Shown piece by piece: positions 33,135 through 43,276 of a stretch of DNA of 43,277 bases. A program made the translations under genes and the position numbers. The DNA is from Chara braunii (taxonomy: Eukaryota > Streptophyta > Charophyceae > Charales > Characeae), in the NCBI GenBank assembly GCA_003427395.1, contig BFEA01000021.1, positions 4,019,778-4,063,054 on the forward strand. The letters run 5' to 3'. The notes under the pieces are model-generated. The model was given only the letters and a program-made list of their open reading frames with translations. It was not told where the DNA came from and made no database searches. How positions within the stretch are numbered: position 1 is the first letter of the stretch; every line of letters starts with the position of its first letter.

Positions 33135-33189
33135 AGGTAAGGAAGGTAAGGTAAGGTAAGGTAAGGTAAGGTAAGGTAAGGTAAGGTAA
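33135..33189. repeat. GGTAA pentanucleotide microsatellite
   Basis: About ten GGTAA units in the PLE2 5' UTR, some 60 nt from the junction with the upstream pseudo-LTR. Confidence 0.9.
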
Positions 33190-33250
33190 CGAACAAGCAA
33201 CCACACTAACAGTAGTATTACTTCTACTAAGGTTATTGCCCGAATCGATG

Positions 33251-33460
33251 TTGATAGCTAGAGCAAAATGACGGTGTCACAAGCTCAGCAACATAAATCA
33301 GGAAAAAAGTGCGAGGGGAGAGAACGAATTGTATAGCATAAGGATGACATCTTCTAGCCCGTCTAGCACGGGTATTCTCATTTTCACGCCTTACTTTAGC
33401 AATAGCATAGCGAAGAGTGCCGAAGGAAAACTTCTGCGAAGATTCTGAGAACACGTAGGC
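33251..33460 (-). repeat. PLE2 pseudo-LTR, 5' copy (partial tandem copy)
   Basis: This is a second copy of the element's last 210 nt, placed upstream of the full-length copy in element orientation and abutting the right target duplication. It is best explained as a 5'-truncated tandem copy joined head to tail with the full copy, a known Penelope-like configuration. The junction is ATCGATG/TTGATAGC at 33250/33251. Confidence 0.8.
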
Positions 33461-34547
33461 AGTGGGTGGTTGACCCATAAAAACAACTAAGTTCTCAAAG
33501 AAAAATAAAAATAAAAATAAGTGTTATATTCGGCGAAACCATGAGAGGTTGAGTGGGTGGTTGACCCACAAAAACGACTAAATTCCCGAGGAAAAAAAAG
33601 AAGAAAAATAAGTGTAATCTTCGGCTAAGCCCTGGGAGGTTGAGTGGGTGATTGACCCACTAAAACGACTAAGTTGCCAAAGAAAAAAAAGAAGAAATAT
33701 AAGTCTAATCTTCGGTTAAGCGCTTGGGAGGTTGACTGGGTGGTTGACCCACAAAAACGACTAAGTTCCCAGAGAAAAAAAAAAAAGAAAAATAAGTGTA
33801 ATCTTTGGCGAAGCGCTGGGGGGGTTGAGTTGGTGGTTGACGCAAAAAAAAGACTAAATTCCCAAAGAAAAAAAAAAAAGAAAAATAAGTGTAATCTTCG
33901 GCGAAACTCTATTGAGGGTTAAGAGGACGAGGACCCTAAAAACGACCAAGTTCCCGAGGAAACAAAATAAGAAAAATTAGTGTGATCTTCGGCGAAATCC
34001 TGGGAGGTTGACTAGGTGGTTAACCCATAAAAAGGACCAAGTTCTCAAGGAAAATAATAAGAAAAATCAGTGTAATCTTCGACGAAGCCCAAGGGAGGTT
34101 GAGTGGGTGGTTAACCCATAAGAATGACTAAGTTTCAAGGAAAACAAAGAAGAAAAATTAGTGTAATCTTCGGCGAAGCCCTGGGAGGTTAAACCACAAA
34201 AACGACTAAGTTCTCGATGAAACAAAACAAGAAAAATAAGTGTAATCGTCGGCGAAGCACTAGGGAGGTTGAGTGGGTGGTTGACCCACAAAAACGACTA
34301 AGTTCCCAAAGAAAAAAAAGAAGAAAAATAAGTGTAATCTTTGGCAAAGCCCTAGGAAGGTTGAGTGGGTGGTTGACCCATAAAAAAGACCAAGTTCCTG
34401 AGGAAAAGAAAGAAGAAAAATAAGTGTAATCTTCGGCGAAGCCCTGAGAAGGTTGAGTGGGTGGGTGACCCACAAAAACGACTAAGTTCCCAAAGAAAAA
34501 AAAGAAGAAAAATAAGTGTAATTTTCGGCGAAGCCTTATAGTCGGCT
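33461..34547 (+). repeat. Satellite array, block 4
   Basis: About 12 units of the 91-bp satellite, same orientation, with one clear B-type unit at about 33915. It ends within GGCGAAGCCTTAT, where a foreign 200-nt segment begins. Confidence 0.9.
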
Positions 34548-34660
34548 TGAAACAAGTTGAAGGTAGAGTCCGTGCTATGTAGAGATACATAGAGTGCTAC
34601 TAGTGTATGTATACTAAGCAACAACAGGCTCGAGCGGGCTAGTGGCCAACATAACAATTA
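34548..34660. other. Unidentified filler segment inside the satellite
   Basis: Single-copy sequence of about 113 nt between satellite block 4 and the rRNA fragment. It has a small hairpin (CTATGT with ACATAG, about 34575-34595). It may be further organelle DNA joined to the rRNA piece, but I cannot identify it. Confidence 0.4.
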
Positions 34661-34750
34661 GAATGTCGTGAGACAGTTCGGTTCCTATCTACCGTTGGTG
34701 ATTTGAAGAGAAACGAGAGAAGCTATCCCTAGTACGAGAGGACTGGGATG
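34661..34750 (+). rRNA. Organelle-type LSU rRNA fragment (sarcin-ricin region)
   Basis: GTCGTGAGACAGTTCGGT at 34665 and CTAGTACGAGAGGACTGGGA at 34729 are the two conserved blocks around the sarcin-ricin loop of bacterial-type 23S rRNA. The spacer between them (TATCTACCGTTGG, GATTTGA) looks like a plant or algal mitochondrial LSU rRNA rather than a chloroplast or nuclear 28S sequence. Only about 90 nt are present and satellite resumes at once, so this is an inserted fragment and not a functional gene. The mitochondrial origin is an inference. Confidence 0.85.
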
Positions 34751-37143
34751 TAATCTTCGGCGAAGCGCTGGGGAGGTTGAGCGGGTGGTTGACCCACAAA
34801 AACGACGAAGTTCCNCCCCCCCCCCCCCAAAAAAAAAAGTGTGATCTTCGGCGAAGCCCTAGGGAGGTTGAATGGGTGGTTGACCCACAAAAACGACCAA
34901 TATCTCGAGGAAAAAAAAAGAAGAAAAATAAGTGTAATCCTCGCCGAAGCCCTAGGGAGGGTTAAGAGGACGAGGACCCTAAAAACGGCTAAGTTTCAGG
35001 AAAAAAAAAAAAAAAAAAAAAAAAAAAGTGTGATCTTCGGCGAAGCCTTGGGAACGTTGAGTGGGTGGTTAACCCACAAAAACGACTAAGTTCCCCCCCC
35101 CCAAAAAAAAAGAAAAATAAGTGTAATCTTCGGCGAAGCACCGGGGAAGTTGAGTTTGTGGTTGACCAACAAAAACGACTAAGTTCCCAAAGAAAACAAA
35201 AAAGAAAAATAAGTGTAATCTTCGATGAAGCCCTAGGGGGGAAAAAGAGGACGAGGACCCTAAAAACGGCAAAGTTTCCGAGGGAAAAAAAGAAAAAAAA
35301 GAAGAAAAATAAGTGTAATCTTCGGCGAAGTCCTCGGAAGGTTGAGTGGGTGGGTGATCCAAAAAAACGACTAAGTTCGCAAAGAAAAAAAAGAAGAAAA
35401 ATCAGTGCAATCTTCCGCGAAGCCCCGGGGAGGTAGAGTGGGTGGTTGACCCTAAAAAACAACTGAGTTCCCAAAGAAAAAAAAGAAGAAAAATAAGTGT
35501 AATCTTTGGTGAAGCCCTAGGGAGGGTTAAGAGAACAAGGACCCTAAAAACAACTAAGCTCCCGAGAAAAAAAAAGAAGAAAAATAAGTGTAATTTCCGG
35601 CGAAGCCCCGGGAGGTTGAGTGGCTAGTTAACCTATAAAAACGACTTAGTTTCCCAATCAAAAACAGAAGAACAATAAGCGTAATCTTTGGCGAAGCCCT
35701 GGGGAGGTTGAGTGGGTGGTTCACCCACAAAAACGACTAAGTTTCTGAGGAAAAAACATAAGAAAAATAAGTGTAATCTTCGGCAAAGCACTGGGAAGGT
35801 TGAGCGGGTGCTTGACCCATAAAAACGACAAAGTTCCAAAAAAAATAAAATAAAATAAAAGTGTGATCTTCGGGGAAGCCCTAGGGAGGTTGAGTGGGTG
35901 GTTGACCCACAAAAACGACTAATATCCCGAGGAAAAGAAAAAAGAAAAATAAGTGTAATCTTCGGCGAAGCCCTAGGGAGGATTAAGAGGACGAGGACCC
36001 TAAAAACGGCTAAGTTCCAGAGGGAAAAAAAAAAAATAATAATAAATGTGATCTTCGGCGAAACCCTGGGAAGGTTGACTAGGTGGTTAACCCACAAAAA
36101 TTACTAAGTTCCCAAAGAAAAAAAAGAAGTGTAATCTTCGGAGAAGCACCGGGGAGTTTGAGTTGGTGGTTGACCCACAAAAACGACTAAGTTCCCGAAG
36201 AAAACAAAGAAGAAAAATAAGTGTAATCTTCGACGAAGCCTTAGGGGGGGTTAAGAGGACGAGGACCCTCAAAACGGCTAAGTTCCAGAGGAAAAAAAAA
36301 AAAAAAATTAAGTGTAATCTTCGGCGAAGCCCTAGGGAGGTTGACTGGGTGGTTAACCCACAAAAACGATTGAGTTTTCAAAGAAAAAAAAAAAGAAAAA
36401 TAAGTGTAATCTTTCGTGAAGCCCTAGAGAGGTTGAGTGGATGGTCAACCCACAAAGAAAAAAAATGAAGAAAAATAAGTCTAATCATCGGCGAAGCCCT
36501 GGGAGGTTGAGTGGGTGGTTGACCCACAAAACCGACTAAGTTGACGAGGAAAAAAAAGAAGAAAAATAAGGGTAATCTTCGGCGAAGCGCTGGGGAGGTT
36601 GAGTGGGTGGTTGACCCAACAAAACGATTAAGTTCCCAAAGAAAAAAAAGAAGAAAAATAAGTGTAATCTTCGGCGAAGCCCTGGAAAGGTTGAGTGGGT
36701 GGTTGACCCATAAAAACAACTATGTTACCCCCCCCCCAAAAAAAAAAAAAAAAGTGTAATCTTCGACGAAGTCCCAGGGAGGTTGAGTGGGTGGTTGACC
36801 CACAAAAACGACTAAGTTCCCAAAGAAAAAAAAGAAGAAAAATAAGTGTAATCTTTGGCGAAGCCCTAGGAAGGGTTAAGAGGATGAGGACCCTAAAAAT
36901 GACTATGTTCCCGACGAAAAAAAAGAAGAAAAATAAGTGTAATCTACGGCGAATCCCTGGGGAGGTTGAATGGGTGGTTAACCCACAAAAACGACTAGGT
37001 TCCCAAAGGAAAAAAAATATATATATATATGTGTGGTCTTCAGCAAAGTCCTGGGGAGGTTGAGTGGGTGGTTGACCCATAAAAATGACTAAGTTTCCAA
37101 GGGAAAAAAAAAGAAAAATAAGTGTAACCTTCGGCGAAGCCAT
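34751..37143 (+). repeat. Satellite array, block 5
   Basis: About 26 units in the same orientation. B-type units lie at about 34965, 35240, 35520, 35985, 36245 and 36870, every 3-7 units. In three units the junction TTCCCAAAGAAAA has become a long C run followed by an A run (34815-34838, 35094-35110, 36728-36751), and one unit has a TA run (37017-37030). The array ends near 37143, next to the Ty3 remnant. Confidence 0.9.
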
Positions 37144-37260
37144 AAAACGACTAAGTTGTCAAAGAAGTATAGGTATGAGGAAAAAAAAATGGTCATAGTG
37201 TTAGTGTTACCTATGCACGAAATCTTCTTTTTAAATTTACTGAATATGTACAAGATCGTT

Positions 37261-39172
37261 AACCATCTCCCGGTAAATCCTTTACCTTCATTCCCAGATG
37301 CAACTTTCGAATTGCCTTCTCTGAGATATAAGACCGCGTCGATCCTTGATCTAACAAGGCACCTACTCGCGTGTGCGCAATCTCAACATCCGCGATCATT
37401 AACTCACCCTTAGACTTTGCTTTCTTCTCCCACGAACTCCTTCGTGCTATTAGTTCATTGTCGAGCTCGTCAACAGAATCGTCCAGTGAGATAGAACAAA
37501 GGACTGTGTCAGGGTGGTGTAAACGACGGGCGGAAGAAGAGTCATCCTCTGCCTTGAGAGTCGAAGGGGTAGAAGGGGTTGTAGGCGCCTTACCTTTTTC
37601 TTCGTCTATACCCTTCGACTCAGTAGGAGCAGATGCTACTCCTACTGACTGCTCGCTTTTGGGTTACGAATAAGCGGGCACCAGGTTATCACGTGCCCCA
37701 TGGTGCCACACTTGAGGCACTGGCGGTTGTCCATCTTGGACTGTCATTGCTCACGAGTCATATTCATCTTCTCCCAAGGCCTCCCGAACGCTATTCCGGG
37801 ATGTTCAGGGAACGAGCGTGGCCTCTTCTTCCTCCACTGGGTCTGACCTCCCTTGTTGGCCATTACGGCGGTGACATCACCCTTCCCAGATTCACTGCCG
37901 CCACTAGCTACTCCTTTCTCAGACTCCTCCAGGGGTAACTTCTCTACAGTATCATCATCGAATACAACAAGCATATGGTCCTGGCGTTTCTGCCGCCAAA
38001 GGACCCGCTTTCCATACCCACCAACCGGTCCCAATTTGACTACTGAAGCGTAAGACCCTTTCACCTGTGTGGTCATCTGCTCTCGTTGGAGAGCGAGATC
38101 GTGAAACTGCCGATAGTTATACTTACCAGACTTGGCTTCTGCCACAAGCTGTCCGCGAATAGGTTCGGGCAAAGCACGTGAGTAGATGTACAAAACCTGG
38201 TTGTCTTGAAGGTTCAATGCTGGTACCTGCAGGAGACGATCAACCTCCCGAGACAGTGCATCCACTGTGGACCAATGCTTTAGCCGATTGTTGTGACTCG
38301 GAGTTCGTCGAAGGTCTTATCGACCGCCATCTTGTCAAGAAATCTCCCCTTAATCTTTTGGAGAAATTGTCTCAACGTCAGGGTCTTAGCCCACCCTCCT
38401 ATATCTTCGAAGTCTGCGGCATTGACCTCGGACAATACCCACTTCTTGGCAACTCCTCCGAGACATGACATGGAGAAAGTTACCTTGCTCTTTGGCTCGA
38501 CTGAAGTGGTGCTACAATAAGTCTGGATCTCTGTAATCCACAACAAGAGGTTTTCCTCCTTCTTGTTGTTATACGTGAACGGTAATTTCATTTTGACTTT
38601 TTCTTTCTTTTTCGGCTTCTCCGCTTCTTTGACCGGTTCCTCTTTCTTTTCAGTGGGTTCTTCTTTCTTCTTTGCCGGTTCCTCAGACTGTTTCTTTTAG
38701 GGTCCCGGTTTCTCTACCGTATGCATTGCATCTTTCATGAGTTTCTCCTTGGGTGATTTCCTATCTTCCCCCTTCGTCTCCTCCTTAATACTTACTTTAT
38801 CCCTACTTTCCGTTAATCTCAACATAGTTTTCAATAAGACGGTGTTGGAGTCTATCTTCCTTTCAAGGTGAATAAGATAATTCAGATAGATTGCAATACA
38901 ATTGACAGATCTGTCTCAACTTCCCCGAAGTGAAACCGTTCTCTCATTTCTTCAAACATCTTTTCTTGTTGTTCTTTCTTTTCTTTCTTTCTTCTGAACT
39001 CCTCAATTTTTCTTTTCTCTTCCCTCAAGGTATTTTCTAATTGTCTGACATTTTCCTCCATTAGTTCTACAGACAGTTGTGGTTCCACTTTCTTTTCTTC
39101 TTTTGTTTCTTCTTGTTTTTCTTTCCGGCTCAATTCTTCCAACTGCTCGGCAACATAACGGTCAAGAGTCAT
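37261..39172 (-). pseudogene. Ty3/gypsy Gag-protease remnant
   Basis: In minus-strand order: a Glu/Lys-rich coiled coil (38882-39172), a Lys-rich linker, a capsid-like region (38591-37744) with LGGVAKKWV, LRQFLQKIKGRFLDKM, LSREVDRLLQVPALNL and LPEPIRGQLV, a CX2CX4HX4C knuckle CLKCGTMGHVITWC (37678-37719), and an aspartic-protease block ALLDQGSTRSYISEKAI (active-site type motif at 37337-37351, DQG instead of the usual D-S/T-G). Damage: a frameshift near 38890, TAA near 38698, a frameshift near 38275, TGA at 37744-37746 just before the knuckle, a frameshift near 37655, and a stop near 37262. The reverse transcriptase and integrase are missing, because homology ends close to the satellite edge. 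Cys-His and capsid motifs make Ty3-type Gag the best call. Confidence 0.78.
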
Positions 39173-39899
39173 ACGCCCTTGTTGAATGAGTTCCTCGACT
39201 CGCCGCCCGATTTCCAGTATCTGAACACTAGTTTTTGCGACCTCAAGTTCACCCTCTGTTGCTCACAGGTTGAACTGTCCATGAACATAGTGTTCAGTTG
39301 CTGGTACGACACCGTGTATCTCACCAAGGAGCTAGCGAAGGAGGCTGACTTTGGTCGGCCTCCTTGCATCAATCTGTCCACGTGTCTTGAGATCCCCAAC
39401 TTCTTCATCAGCGTAGACTATGAGAGGGATAGGAAAGAAGAGGAGTGAAATAAATCGCGTCAAGATGGAGGCATGCAAAAATTTACAGAGAGAGTTTATT
39501 TTGTCTGCGTGTATTTACTGCACAATAAATAAAATTAAAAATTAAATTAAATTTCACAGTACACGCATGCCACAACTATCAGAAGAAACTCTGTAGCAAG
39601 TTTACAGCAAGTTAGTAACTTTACAGCAATAAATTATCAGAAGAAACAAATTTCAAAGTTTTTCCTGAGTTCTAACTTTGCTGTCTATTCTTTGTGATGA
39701 CACTCTACAACTACAGGTACTGCAGCCACGGCCAGTGGAATCAAGACAACAATACAAGTGTAAGTATGCACAGCATCCGCAGACAACCAACAGGTAAGTA
39801 GAACCAACATATAACACCATCAATGGTTAACTCTCTTCTCAATCATCTGCAGCAGCAGTACAACCCAAGTGCACATTCACACCTTCAACAGTCCTTGCG

Positions 39900-40305
39900 C
39901 ATGCCACGTGTCACCCCTGGCCTGCCAACGCAGCAGTTCTGCCACGTCAGCGTCAAGGACCGAAACGGTCTACAAGGGGGGATGCCACGTCACAATGCAG
40001 GTCTGCCTTCCACCAATATACCAAGTCAACACATCAATAGCAAGCAGTAACAGGTACGTGTCACGTCATACCATGCCCTGCATGCCACATAACAATGTGC
40101 CACATCAGCGGTACCAGCGCCACGTCAACCTGTTGCCAACGCAGCTCTTCATTCTTCAGCGTAGCCTTGTCATCATCTTCAAGGGACGGCTGCTCGCAAG
40201 TGCACTATTACCATGTCTAGACTTGCGGTATGACCGCGCGCGTTAATAAACGCGTTTCATATTGCACATGCGGCACCTCCCACTTACTTGGGTGCCACGT
40301 CAGCA
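39900..40305. promoter_or_regulatory. Cluster of GCCACGTCA motifs in the Ty3 leader
   Basis: GCCACGTCA or one-base variants occur about eight times in 400 nt (near 39903, 39941, 39983, 40062, 40084, 40099, 40119, 40293). In element orientation this is TGACGTGGC, the hybrid C-box/G-box core bound by plant bZIP factors. It could be a regulatory array or a decayed minisatellite. Confidence 0.45.
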
Positions 40306-40339
40306 CCTGACAACTGACAACAGATCGCGATGAAGAGTT

Positions 40340-40351
40340 GCTCTGATACCA
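40340..40351 (-). promoter_or_regulatory. tRNA-iMet primer-binding site
   Basis: The minus strand reads TGGTATCAGAGC, the standard plant retrotransposon primer-binding site complementary to the 3' end of initiator tRNA-Met. It begins 3 nt after an LTR edge that ends TTACA (plus strand TGTAATGAACCC from 40355). This fixes the orientation of the Gag remnant. Confidence 0.88.
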
Positions 40352-40354
40352 AAT

Positions 40355-40520
40355 TGTAATGAACCCAATCTAGTAGATACTCAGAAGTCGTCAATTACAA
40401 GTAGTCTCAATATCTGCACCAGAGTCTCCAAATCGTGAAATGATAAATCAAGCAATAACTCATTACCATCTGACGAAGAGCGTGGAGGGGGATCAGACAG
40501 GCATAAAACCTATTGTTTTT
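40355..40520 (-). repeat. 3' portion of the Ty3 5' LTR (outer limit unknown)
   Basis: The LTR edge TGTAATG...(plus) at 40355 follows the primer-binding site. The other end cannot be placed because the sequence runs into GT and GA microsatellites from 40521 and no partner LTR is in the window. Confidence 0.45.
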
Positions 40521-40537
40521 GTGTGCGTGTGTGTGTN

Positions 40538-40601
<64 letters not shown>

Positions 40602-40689
40602 GGTTTCAACCACCGCGTAATCCCGACGAACGAGGACGTTCCTCGCCTATTGTCGACGGATCAACGACGGCGGGCACGGATGTCATTAG

Positions 40690-40762
<73 letters not shown>
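40521..40762. repeat. GT and GA microsatellites
   Basis: A GT tract (40521-40582, with an N at 40537) passes straight into a GA tract (40583-40601). A second GA tract covers 40694-40762. The 90 nt between them show no gene. Open frames across this area are low-complexity artefacts. Confidence 0.9.
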
Positions 40763-40764
<2 letters not shown>

Positions 40765-41615
40765 GCGATGGCGGCCAGTGGAGAACCCTACACCGGGACG
40801 TCCGGAATTCAATGTCCTTCGCGCGTCGACGCAAGGTGGTCACCTGCCAAGGCGGTCGTCCAGTCACCGACCGGCGACCACAGACCAGCAAACGGTCGAC
40901 TTGCCACGCCCCAACCCTCCCCGGTAGGATCTGGTAGTGTCTCCACAACACGGCCACTGTCCAGGATCGAACATGGGCCCGAACATGTCCAAATAGGACC
41001 GCAAAAAAAAACAAAAGATATCATTTTCTTTTCGTATCTGGGAATCCATGCCGAGCCTCATGGGACTTGCCGAGCCTCATGCGACTCCCGGTAACTGAGG
41101 GAACTGGCAAAACATCGTAATTTCCCAACACTGGCGGAGGTACGAGTAGTGTTTTAAACCAACAAAGGCCCCATCTATTATGGGGGGCAGCAGTCCCGTT
41201 GTTTATCACGGGCAAGCATTTGGAATAGAGTGGAGGGGGGAGAGGGAACGAGGAACCGTTTCCTCTTCACAACGTGCTCTTCTAAACCAATGGGAAACGG
41301 GGGAGGCCGACGGAACCGTGTCTTTTTGTTTTTTGTTTTTTTTTTATTAGGCGGGAGCGCTCACCAACCGAGAGATTGACTCCAGACGTGCGGTTCACCA
41401 CAGTCGGCTGGGTGCCGCACTTAGCACTAACTCGTGTGGGCCGAGACTCCGGAAGAGTCGAGATCCGTGCAAACGGGGGTGCACAAGTGAAGTCTCGCTC
41501 TCTCTCTCCCCCTGTGTGTGCCTATGGTGTTGTCCCTCGATCCGTGTTGAGTGCCATGCACACTCGGCCCGAAAAGGAAATAGGTGAGTCCGCACGTTGC
41601 GGCGAAGTACGCCCC
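40763..41615. other. Unassigned stretch
   Basis: No protein, RNA gene or known mobile element was recognised. There is a short direct repeat TGCCGAGCCTCATG (41049 and 41069), a small hairpin CCCCAT with ATGGGG near 41173, and a T run at 41333-41345. Confidence 0.4.
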
Positions 41616-41623
41616 CCCCTCCT

Positions 41624-41669
41624 CTCCCTCCCTCCCTCCCTCCCTCCCTCCTTCCCTCCTTCCCTCCCT
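41624..41669. repeat. CCCT microsatellite
   Basis: About eleven CCCT or CCTT units. Gly/Arg-rich and Pro/Ser-rich frames over it are artefacts. Confidence 0.9.
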
Positions 41670-41727
41670 CAGGGGTGTTGTGCATGTAGAGGTAGAGAGT
41701 TCCGTCGACACTCAGGCTTGGACCTCA

Positions 41728-42244
41728 CTAGCCGGCGGCGTGGAAGTCATTTTCCATTTCCATGTTTACGGGACCCCACTGGACCGCCAGGAAGGTGCGC
41801 CAATGCGAATTCGGGACCCCACTGCCAATGCCGGAGTGTCGTGGAAAACCGTCGGAAGCGTTTCCACATGGTCGGCGGCTGGAAAAAACTGTCAGACCGT
41901 CCGGCGACTGTTTTCCAAAACCAATGTTTTTTGAGAGGGGGGGTGGCATCCCTAAAGATGCCGTACCAGGGCATGGGCGGCCTGGTCCACTGCACGATGG
42001 GGTGCGACCACGACGTCCCGCACTTCTGCCACTAGTTCACGAAGCTGGACCACTTGGTTCACCACACTTTCCATTTCGGGAGGCGACCTTCCCATATTTC
42101 CATTTCGGGAATGAAAGTCATTTTCCAAAAGGCCTGCAAGACCGTGGCGGTGGGGTCTCGACTTTTTCTGGAAATGGTTTTTCAGACGGCGTTGGCCGTT
42201 TTTCGCGGTCGAACATGTTTTCCAACCGCCGAGCAGTGGGGTCC
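41728..42244. repeat. Small fold-back sequence with TGGAAAAC motifs
   Basis: GGACCCCACTGC (41814-41825) followed by TGGAAAAC (41842-41849) is mirrored on the right by GTTTTCCA (42217-42224) and GCAGTGGGGTCC (42233-42244). A further GGACCCCACTGG lies at 41771. TGGAAA-type words recur in both orientations throughout. It may be a MITE-like element of about 0.45-0.5 kb; no target duplication was found. Confidence 0.45.
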
Positions 42245-42464
42245 AAGCCTCAGTCCGAAAACGAAATAATAGGTTCGCCCGGCGTGTGCAAAGTGCATCC
42301 CTCCACAACTGCTATTGGAAGGAATAGCCGGGGATCATACCATGAATGAGGAGAGGCAGGGGGAAAGGGAACACGATGGGGAGGTCAAGTGCCAGGTCAG
42401 GCAGGTAGGAGAAGGTCGCCATCGAAATCTTGAGCGGCTCGAGTAGTGGAAGAAGGACGAAGGG

Positions 42465-42497
<33 letters not shown>

Positions 42498-42500
42498 AAA

Positions 42501-42542
<42 letters not shown>

Positions 42543-42585
42543 TTTTTTTTTAGGTTTCTTTGCTTTTCCTCGGTTTCATTTCGTG

Positions 42586-42667
<82 letters not shown>

Positions 42668-43218
42668 GGGGGGGGGTGAGGATGCGGGATCAAAAGGATG
42701 AGACGGTTAGGATGTCGTCGGCCAGGATGGGACGCGACAAAGGAGGAAGCAGAAGGAGAGCCAGCGGGATAGGGTGAAGCACACAGGGTAAGTTCGCCAA
42801 TTGAATGGGAGGTGGTGGAGGACAGGTAAGGAAAGGAGGGTGCAGGATAATGACGAGGGCCTGAATCACCAGAGGGATAGGGTACATGTGGATATGCAGG
42901 TGAAGGAAATAGAGACCATGAAGGGAAAAATATGACATACAGAGGAAGAGAAGACAGGACACACCAGATCTGCAGGGGCTACAAGCGAGCACTAGAGGAG
43001 CAGGAGCTCGAAGAGAAAGACCTGGAGGAGGCGGTAAAAGAGAGGCGATAAACACAGTCAAGGAGAGGAGGATGGGGAAACGTGGATTGTTGGGGGGAAG
43101 ATCAGGGGGAGGGCGGATGGTGGGCACAAGTTGAAAAATGGAATCNGACAGGNGGAAGGGAGGCCANNGAGAAGGAAGAAAGGGAAAAAGTTGACCAGGC
43201 AGGGAAGAATGTATGCAT
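42245..43218. repeat. Homopolymer and microsatellite-rich right edge
   Basis: Nearly pure G runs lie at 42467-42540, T at 42541-42551, a GA tract at 42589-42657 and G at 42657-42676. 42677-43218 is purine-rich on the plus strand, with Ns at 43145-43168. No gene was recognised. The long G runs could form quadruplexes and may mark poor sequence quality. Confidence 0.7.
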
Positions 43219-43227
43219 GTGTGTGTN

Positions 43228-43276
<49 letters not shown>
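43219..43276. repeat. GT microsatellite at window end
   Basis: A GT tract of about 58 nt with an N at 43227, running to the end of the window. Confidence 0.9.

Larger units (their letters stand above)
26899..33460 (-). mobile_element. PLE2, Chlamys-type Penelope-like element with ORF1 and pseudo-LTRs
   Basis: A complete 6.56-kb insertion. AGTGGGTG flanks both sides (26891-26898 and 33461-33468) and the satellite rejoins in phase. The ends carry a direct repeat of 209 and 210 nt (pseudo-LTRs). On the minus strand the order is partial 3'-end copy, 5' UTR with a TTACC microsatellite, ORF1 (CCHC and coiled coil), in-frame UAG, ORF2 (GIY-YIG nuclease, CxC linker, reverse transcriptase), and a 3' region with a hammerhead fold. 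This is the partial-tandem structure typical of Penelope-like elements. The near identity of the two repeats suggests a fairly recent insertion, yet ORF2 carries several disabling changes. Confidence 0.85.
37144..40354 (-). mobile_element. 5' part of a Ty3-type LTR retrotransposon
   Basis: The minus-strand order is LTR edge (ending ATTACA), primer-binding site, an untranslated leader of about 900 nt, Gag, knuckle and protease, then truncation near 37144 at the satellite array. No polymerase domains or second LTR were found in the window. The Gag frame may start above 39172, but frames at 39173-39420 carry stops in each reading. Confidence 0.7.

Noticed and set aside
11699-37143. CRISPR-like array
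   Set aside because: Units are directly adjacent, roughly 91 bp, lack unique spacers and lie in a eukaryotic satellite.
41346-41395. tRNA-like or SINE-like A-box words (TCTCGGTTGGTGAGCGC on the minus strand)
   Set aside because: No B box, no cloverleaf and no target duplication could be found around it.
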